DNA of 64,000 bases from Methylobacterium sp. Leaf112 (GTDB lineage: Bacteria; Pseudomonadota; Alphaproteobacteria; Rhizobiales; Beijerinckiaceae). Location of the stretch: NCBI RefSeq assembly GCF_001423295.1, contig NZ_LMNG01000002.1, forward strand, positions 1 through 64,000, in the 5' to 3' direction. Shown here one piece after another: positions 59,124 through 64,000 of the stretch. The translations under genes and the position numbers were made by a program. The stretch's first letter is position 1, and every line of letters begins with the position of its first letter. Under the pieces are notes generated by a model. That model ran no database searches. It was not told the origin of the DNA and saw nothing but the letters and a program-made list of their open reading frames with translations.

Positions 59124-61096
59124 GGGGTGTCTCCGACGCGAAAACCGAGATCGTGCAGCGCCGCGCGGGTCCGATCGTCCGCGAGCACGTCGAGGAACGC
59201 CGCCAGGGCCGGCGTGTCGCGCCTGTCCGCCGCGTAGGCGAAATCGTAGCGCTCCTCCGTGAGCGGTAGGAAGCCGAGGCCGTAGGCGCGGGCCACGGTG
59301 GAAATGGCGACGCCCCAATCGGCACGCCCCTGCGCCACGGCCGCCGCCACGGCGTTGTGCGAGCGCGGCTGGTTCCAGAACCCGGCGGGCCGGGCGCCCT
59401 TCAGGAGATCGTCGACGAGGGCGCGGGTGCCCGAGCCGACGTTGCGGTTGACCATCACGGCGTCGGGCGAGGCGAGGGCGGCGGTGACGGCGGCCTCGGC
59501 CGCCCTCGCCTCGAACAGCGGATCGCCGCGCCGGAACACCACGCCCTGGAGCCGCCCCCAACCGGGCGCGAGGCGGAAGCCTTCGGCGAGGAAGGGACCG
59601 TTGTAGAGCCCGGTCTCGGGGTCGAGGAGGTGCAGGGCGGCGAGATCGCATTCGCCGCGCTGGAGGGCGGCGAGGCCCCCGGCGGAGCCGACCCAGAGGG
59701 TGCGGGCGCGAAGACCCCGCTCGGCCAGCAGGCCGATCACCCGGTCGAGTCCGACGCAATGGCTGCCGATCAGGGTGAGGTCGGGCGGGCGCACCCCCGC
59801 CCCGAGGCGGGTGACGGACACGGTCTCGCCGACCTCGACGCCCGAGCGGGCGGCCGGAACGGAGAAGAAGCCGTCGGCCTGCGAGAACGCCGTGACGGAG
59901 CCCGATCCCTTCGAGACCGGCAGGGCGACGAGCCCCTCGGGCGTCTCGGCCAGCGACGCCATCACGAACTCGGTCCGCCCGAGTTCGGAGGCCACGCGCT
60001 GGGGCAGCACGGCCGCGACGGCCTCGTCCTCGCGCGGAGGCAGCCCCGCCATGGCGCGGATGAGCGGCACGACGAAATCGTGGAACGTGAACATCGCGGA
60101 GGTCGGAAAACCCGGCAGCACGACGACGGGCTTGCCCTCCGCCACGGCGAGGCAGAGCGGCTTGCCGGGCTTGAGGGCGACGCCGTGAACGAGGATGCCG
60201 GGGCTCCCGAGATCCCGCAGGATGCGATGCGAGACGTCGCCAGCGCCCTTCGAGGTGCCCCCCGAGAGCACGACGATGTCGTTCTCGGCGAGGGCCGCCT
60301 GCAGGGCCTCGCGAAGGGCTGCCGCATCGTCGCGAACGATGCCGAGGGACACGGCCTCGCCGCCGTTCTCGATGACGGACGCGGCGACAATCGGCCCGTT
60401 GGAATCGTAGATCGCCCCCGGGGGAAGGGGCAGTCCGGCCGCCCTGAGTTCATCGCCGGTGGACAGCACCGCGACCCTGGGCCGGCGCACCACGGGAATG
60501 CGGGCGAGGCCGCAGGCGGCCAGCATGCCGATCTCGCGGGCGGTGATGCGCAGGCCCCGGCGCAGGACCGTCTCGCCGGCGGCCATGTCACCCCCGGCAT
60601 AGCCGATGAACTGGCCCGGCCGCGCCGCCTGAACGAGGTCGATGGCCAGCACCGCGTCGAGGAACTCGGTCTGCTCGACCATCACCACCGCGTCGGCGCC
60701 GCGCGGGATGACGCCGCCGGTGGCGATGGGGGTGGCGCTGCCCTCGGCCACGGCGAGGCTCGGCGCGACACCGCAGGCCAGGATCTCACGGTTGAGGACG
60801 AGGCGCCGGGGGCTCGCCGCACCGGCGCCCTGGGTGTCCGTGGCCCGCACGGCGAAGCCATCCACCAGGGCCCGGTCGAAGGGCGGCACGTCGATGGGGG
60901 AGGCGACATCCGTGGCGAGCACACGGCCGAGGGCCTCGGCCAACGGGACGTCCTCGGGCGGCAGGACCCGATGGGGAACCGCCGCCCGAAAGCGCGTCGC
61001 GGCCTCCTCCCGGCTGACGACGGACAGGAACTGCTCCTGCCGGGCGGCGGCGGCCAGGCGTTCGCGAAACGGGATCTCGTACTCCGACATCGTCAC
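59120..61096 (-). CDS. MoeA fused to a periplasmic-binding-protein-like domain
   Basis: A 658-residue protein. Residues 1-430 are a MoeA domain (DVPPFDRALVDGFAVRATD, STGDELRAAGLPLPPGAIYDSNGPI, VVLSGGTSKGAGDVSH, VVVLPGFPTSAMFTFHDFVVPLI). Residues 440-650 are a PBP-like/LysR-substrate-type domain (LTLIGSHCVGLDRVIGLLAERGLRARTLWVGSAGGLAALQRGECDLAALHLLDPETGLYN, then NRNVGSGTRALVDDLL), known to occur fused to MoeA and thought to sense or sequester molybdate or tungstate. No signal peptide. It starts with GTG overlapping the stop of the gene before; an ATG two codons later is possible. Confidence 0.87.
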   Translation of the reverse strand: MTMSEYEIPFRERLAAAARQEQFLSVVSREEAATRFRAAVPHRVLPPEDVPLAEALGRVLATDVASPIDVPPFDRALVDGFAVRATDTQGAGAASPRRLVLNREILACGVAPSLAVAEGSATPIATGGVIPRGADAVVMVEQTEFLDAVLAIDLVQAARPGQFIGYAGGDMAAGETVLRRGLRITAREIGMLAACGLARIPVVRRPRVAVLSTGDELRAAGLPLPPGAIYDSNGPIVAASVIENGGEAVSLGIVRDDAAALREALQAALAENDIVVLSGGTSKGAGDVSHRILRDLGSPGILVHGVALKPGKPLCLAVAEGKPVVVLPGFPTSAMFTFHDFVVPLIRAMAGLPPREDEAVAAVLPQRVASELGRTEFVMASLAETPEGLVALPVSKGSGSVTAFSQADGFFSVPAARSGVEVGETVSVTRLGAGVRPPDLTLIGSHCVGLDRVIGLLAERGLRARTLWVGSAGGLAALQRGECDLAALHLLDPETGLYNGPFLAEGFRLAPGWGRLQGVVFRRGDPLFEARAAEAAVTAALASPDAVMVNRNVGSGTRALVDDLLKGARPAGFWNQPRSHNAVAAAVAQGRADWGVAISTVARAYGLGFLPLTEERYDFAYAADRRDTPALAAFLDVLADDRTRAALHDLGFRVGDTP

Positions 61097-62184
61097 AGGG
61101 TCAGGACCTCGACCGTCGTGCCCTCCGGATAGCCTTCCAGTTCCGGCGGCACCAGGATCGCTCCGTTGGCCTCGGCGAGGCGCGACAGGGCGAGGTCGGC
61201 CCCGCCGAGCGGCTCGACGACGCCGGCGTGGCGGCGCACGAACACCACGTCGCTCACCCCGATGGTGGCGCTGACCTTGCGCGTCAGGATTCCGCTCACG
61301 GGCTCTGGCCCATCGCCACCCGACAGGGCGGCGAGGAGTGGACGCCCGAGGGCGAGGTACACGGAGAGCGCGGCTTCCGGGCGGCCCGGGAGCAGCAGGA
61401 CGGAACGGCCGTCGGCGCGCCCGATGGCGGCGGTCTCGCCCGACCGGATCGCGATGCCGTGAGCCAGGACCTCGCCGGCCAGCGCCAGGGCGGCGACGCT
61501 GTGGTCCGTCCGCCCCGGACCGGTTCCGCCGAGGACCAGAACGGCGTCAACCGCAGCCGCACGGATCGCCGACGCGATCACCGCGGGATCATCCGGTACG
61601 GTGACGGGCGTACCGGGATCGCCGCCATCGGCCGCAATCAGGGCCGCCAGGGTTTCGGCCAAGGGCGCCGAACCACCGGTGGCGATGAGGGCGACGCGCG
61701 GGCTGCGCACCGGGACTTGAGCGAGGCCCGCCGCGGCCAAGGCGAGAAGGTGCAGCGGTCCGACACGCGTACCGGCGGCGAGGACGCGCGTACCGGCCGC
61801 GAGATCCTCGCCCGGCCGGCGGACTCCGTCGCCGGCGGGGGCATCCGCGACGAACGTCCGGCCCTCCAGAGCCTCGGGCGGCAGCACGGTATCGGCGCAG
61901 TCGGGGAGAATCTCACCGGCCTCGACCCAGACCGGCGGCGCACTCGGGAGAATCGGTGCGTATGCCGAGGCCCCGGTGACGCCTTCGGCTTCCACCGCCC
62001 AGCCGTCACGCAGGGCCGTCGGCCGTTCGGGCGAGTTTCGGTTCGCGACCACGTCGTGGGCCGCCGCGAAACCCAAGGTCAAGGTCGCCGGAAGCACCCG
62101 CTCCGCGACGGGAACCACGCCCGAGACGAGGCGTGCCACCGCGTCGGCCAGCGGCATCAGGGCCGCCGAGGCGTGCCGCGTCAC
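61093..62184 (-). CDS. MoeA-like molybdopterin-binding protein
   Basis: A 363-residue diverged MoeA-like protein. It has the order of segments of MoeA (ALRDGWAVEAE for DGYA, GEDLAAGTRVLAAGTRV, PRVALIATGGSAPL, VLVLGGTGPGRTDHSV, SVLLLPGRPEAALSVYLALGRPLL) but lacks several active-site residues, so it may bind molybdopterin without catalysis. The start is not certain: GTG here gives VTRHASAALMPLADAV, the usual opening in this group, while an in-frame ATG lies 81 bases earlier. First gene of the moeA-like/MoeA-PBP/mobB/moeA operon, with overlaps at each junction. Confidence 0.8.
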   Translation of the reverse strand: MTRHASAALMPLADAVARLVSGVVPVAERVLPATLTLGFAAAHDVVANRNSPERPTALRDGWAVEAEGVTGASAYAPILPSAPPVWVEAGEILPDCADTVLPPEALEGRTFVADAPAGDGVRRPGEDLAAGTRVLAAGTRVGPLHLLALAAAGLAQVPVRSPRVALIATGGSAPLAETLAALIAADGGDPGTPVTVPDDPAVIASAIRAAAVDAVLVLGGTGPGRTDHSVAALALAGEVLAHGIAIRSGETAAIGRADGRSVLLLPGRPEAALSVYLALGRPLLAALSGGDGPEPVSGILTRKVSATIGVSDVVFVRRHAGVVEPLGGADLALSRLAEANGAILVPPELEGYPEGTTVEVLTL

Positions 62185-62403
62185 GCCGTTTCCACGAGGA
62201 CGCGCAGTCGGCAAATCCCAGCTTCCATCCACGCAGGGCCATCCATACGACTCCGCATGCGGCATCGGCCTGCGTTGATCAAGCGTGTGCGGTGCAGGTC
62301 TGCGCGGCACAGGGCCCCAGGGTGCGTCCGGGGACAGGGCCGTCGCGCCTCGGCTATGGTCCGGCCGAACCGGCGGGGAGCCGGCCCGTTGGAACCGAGA
62401 GCC

Positions 62404-63699
62404 ATGCGGCCCCTGCGCGTCATGCGATCCGTCCTTGGAATGTTCGGCCTGTTGGCCGTGTCGCTGGCGACTCCTCCGGCCCTGGCACAGATGCGCGGCC
62501 ATGGTGGTCCGGTGCGGGCGCTGGCGGTGGTCCCGGGTGGAGACATCGCGATTTCGGGCGGTTTCGACCAGGCGGTGATCGTGTGGGGAATCGCGACCGG
62601 CACCGCGCTGAGTGTCCTGCGCTTCCACGAAGGGGCGGTGAACGCCGTCGCAACCCTACCGGACGGCGGCTTCGCCACGGCCTCGGAGGATGGCCGCATC
62701 GCCCTGTGGCGCATTGGGCGGTCGGAGCCCGAGCGCGTCCTCTCCGAGCACACCGGACCGGTGGCCGGGCTGGCGGTATCGCCGGACGGGCTCCAGATCG
62801 CCTCCGCGTCCTGGGACGGGACGGCGCGGGTCCGACCCCTGGCCGGCGGCCCCGGGCGGGTGCTCGAAGGGCACACGGGCCCCATCAACGCCGTCGCCTT
62901 TCTGTCCGACGGACGGATCGCCACCGCCGGCTACGATGCCACCTTGCGGATCTGGCCGAGTGCGGACGGGCCGCCGCGCGTCACCCCCCTTCCGACGCCC
63001 CTGAACGCCCTCGCGGTGACCCGTGACGGCGAAATCGCCGTGGCGGGCGGGGATGCCATCGTGCGCTTGCTGCGCCCCGACGGCGGTGAGCGGGCGGCCG
63101 CCGATGTCGGACCGAACCCGGTGATCGCCCTGGCTTTCTCGCCGGACGAGACCCGCTTGGCCGCAGCCACGGCGGGCGGCACCGTCGCTCTCATCGATCG
63201 CGCCAGCGGCCGCATCCTGCGCCGTCTCGTCGGGCCGGGCCTGCCGGTGTGGTCCGTGGCGTGGCGGGGCGACGAACTCGTCACGGGCGGCAGCGACCGG
63301 CTGGTCCGACGCTGGAACGCCACCACGGGCGAGCCCATCGGCGCCCTGAGTTTGCCGCGCCCGGCCGACACCCTGGCGGCTTTTCACGGCGATCGCGGCG
63401 CAGAAGTCTTCCGCGCCTGCGTCGCCTGCCACGCCCTGACGCCGGAGGCCGGCCCGCGGGCCGGCCCGAATCTCGCCGGCATCATCGGTCGCCGCATCGC
63501 GAGCGAGCCCGGGTATCGCTATTCCGATGCCCTGAAATCCATGGACCTCGTCTGGGACACCACCACCATCGCCCGCCTGTTCGAGGTCGGGCCGGCCCGC
63601 TACACGCCGGGCACCCGCATGCCCGAGCAGACCATCACCGACGCGGACGACCGCGCGGCCCTGGTGCGGTTCCTCGAAAAGGCGACCGCCCTGCCGTGA
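62404..63699 (+). CDS. Exported WD40 beta-propeller fused to a c-type cytochrome domain
   Basis: A 431-residue protein. Signal peptide MRPLRVMRSVLGMFGLLAVSLATPPALA. Residues 28-325 form a WD40 propeller of about seven blades (GHGGPVRALAVVPGGDIAISGGFDQAVIVWGIATG, and repeats such as LSEHTGPVAGLAVSPDGLQIASASWDGTARV). The C-terminal 100 residues are a class I cytochrome c with heme motif CVACH (C339, C342, H343), the conserved GPNLAGIIGRR, YSDALKS and an axial Met (M406) in GTRMPEQ. It should be a periplasmic electron carrier or heme-dependent sensor. It lies divergent from the moeA group, 219 bases away. Confidence 0.88.
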   Translation: MRPLRVMRSVLGMFGLLAVSLATPPALAQMRGHGGPVRALAVVPGGDIAISGGFDQAVIVWGIATGTALSVLRFHEGAVNAVATLPDGGFATASEDGRIALWRIGRSEPERVLSEHTGPVAGLAVSPDGLQIASASWDGTARVRPLAGGPGRVLEGHTGPINAVAFLSDGRIATAGYDATLRIWPSADGPPRVTPLPTPLNALAVTRDGEIAVAGGDAIVRLLRPDGGERAAADVGPNPVIALAFSPDETRLAAATAGGTVALIDRASGRILRRLVGPGLPVWSVAWRGDELVTGGSDRLVRRWNATTGEPIGALSLPRPADTLAAFHGDRGAEVFRACVACHALTPEAGPRAGPNLAGIIGRRIASEPGYRYSDALKSMDLVWDTTTIARLFEVGPARYTPGTRMPEQTITDADDRAALVRFLEKATALP

Positions 63700-63709
63700 C
63701 ACGGGCCGG

Positions 63710-64000
63710 TCAGGGCCGCCGGACCATGTAGCGGGCGTCGGCCCCGTAGCTCGCGAGCTTCTCCGCCGAAGGGGGGCAGGGCGCCTCACGGAATCCTTGA
63801 GCCCGCCAGAAGGGGACGGACCTGTTCACCGCCACCAGGGCGATGGCCGCACCGTCGGAGCGCGCCACGAGATCGGCCACGGCCGCGCGGGCATGGCCCT
63901 GGCCCGCCGCCCGCGGGTGCAGCCCAAGATCATGAACGTGGATCGCATCGTGGCCCGCGATGCTTTCCAAGGCTTGATTCAGGGGCGGGATGCGGCCAAG
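63710..64000 (-). CDS. GNAT family N-acetyltransferase (5' truncated)
   Basis: The C-terminal 96 residues of a GNAT acetyltransferase. The frame is open up to the window edge, so the N-terminus is missing. DAIHVHDLGLHPRAAGQGHARAAVADLVAR contains the acetyl-CoA-binding motif A (R/QxxGxG/A, here AAGQGHA), and VAVNRSVPFWRAQGF is the typical later motif with the N-x-x-V-x-F-W-x-x-x-G-F pattern. Substrate unknown. It converges on the WD40-cytochrome c gene with a 10-base gap. Confidence 0.82.
   Translation of the reverse strand, partial: LGRIPPLNQALESIAGHDAIHVHDLGLHPRAAGQGHARAAVADLVARSDGAAIALVAVNRSVPFWRAQGFREAPCPPSAEKLASYGADARYMVRRP

Overview
The window is GC-rich (roughly 70%), densely packed DNA with alphaproteobacterial gene families. 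The fused PhaAB-type antiporter subunit, the PaoC-type aldehyde oxidoreductases, the large molybdenum/tungsten cofactor cluster and the overall codon style point to a Hyphomicrobiales bacterium, most likely Methylobacteriaceae (Methylobacterium/Methylorubrum). This placement is inference; no rRNA or tRNA gene is present to confirm it.

Layout. (1) 1-5269, plus strand: two tandem molybdopterin-binding subunits of a PaoABC-type aldehyde oxidoreductase (the first cut by the window edge), then a RibD/DHFR-fold reductase. (2) 5335-19707, minus strand: a racemase-family gene and then a long run of mostly exported proteins of unknown function. It includes a caspase-fold/Sel1 protein, a DUF4384-like protein, a trypsin-like protease, an OmpA-type protein and an LprI-like protein. 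Several junctions overlap by ATGA or carry small tandem repeats. (3) 19958-22620, plus: a NUDIX-winged-helix regulator (NrtR type) behind a very AT-rich, dyad-containing promoter, followed by an SPFH/band-7 protein and an NAD-kinase-fold protein. (4) 22763-37048, plus: a six-gene MoxR ATPase / DUF5682 / WGR-DUF4132 (two copies) / VWA / SWIM module matching the enterobacterial yehL-M-I-P-Q set. (5) 37394-47992, plus: a sulfur-centred locus. A nitrate/sulfonate/taurine-type ABC transporter comes first, then a 63-residue protein, a serine O-acetyltransferase, a cyclic-nucleotide-binding-domain encapsulin (Family 2 type), a cysteine desulfurase with a 272-residue disordered N-terminal extension, and a second ABC importer of SsuACB type. 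(6) 48003-53919, minus: a complete Mrp/Pha cation/proton antiporter. (7) 54076-54973, plus: two small envelope proteins. (8) 54977-62184, minus: a tungstate (Tup) ABC importer and four molybdenum-cofactor genes, three of them MoeA-like. (9) 62404-63699, plus: a secreted WD40-cytochrome c fusion. A truncated acetyltransferase ends the window on the minus strand.

How it fits together. Region 5 is the most notable. Two organosulfur-type importers flank a sulfur nanocompartment whose shell and cargo genes overlap by 14 bases. The acetyltransferase that makes O-acetylserine for cysteine synthesis keeps the C-terminal GDGI tail that binds cysteine synthase. The likely flow is uptake of a sulfur compound, cysteine formation, and desulfuration inside a protein shell. 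Region 8 plausibly supplies W/Mo-bis-pterin cofactor to enzymes such as formate dehydrogenase (not in the window), and the PaoC-type enzymes at the left end are also molybdenum enzymes. Region 4 is a conserved but functionally obscure ATPase/VWA system. Region 2 has the composition of an uncharacterised envelope or surveillance cluster built around a caspase-like peptidase.

No CRISPR array, insertion sequence, rRNA or tRNA was recognised. Non-coding stretches longer than 300 bases are only 37049-37393, 40209-40516 and 41628-41954; all lie in the sulfur locus, are AT-richer than the rest and contain candidate regulatory elements.
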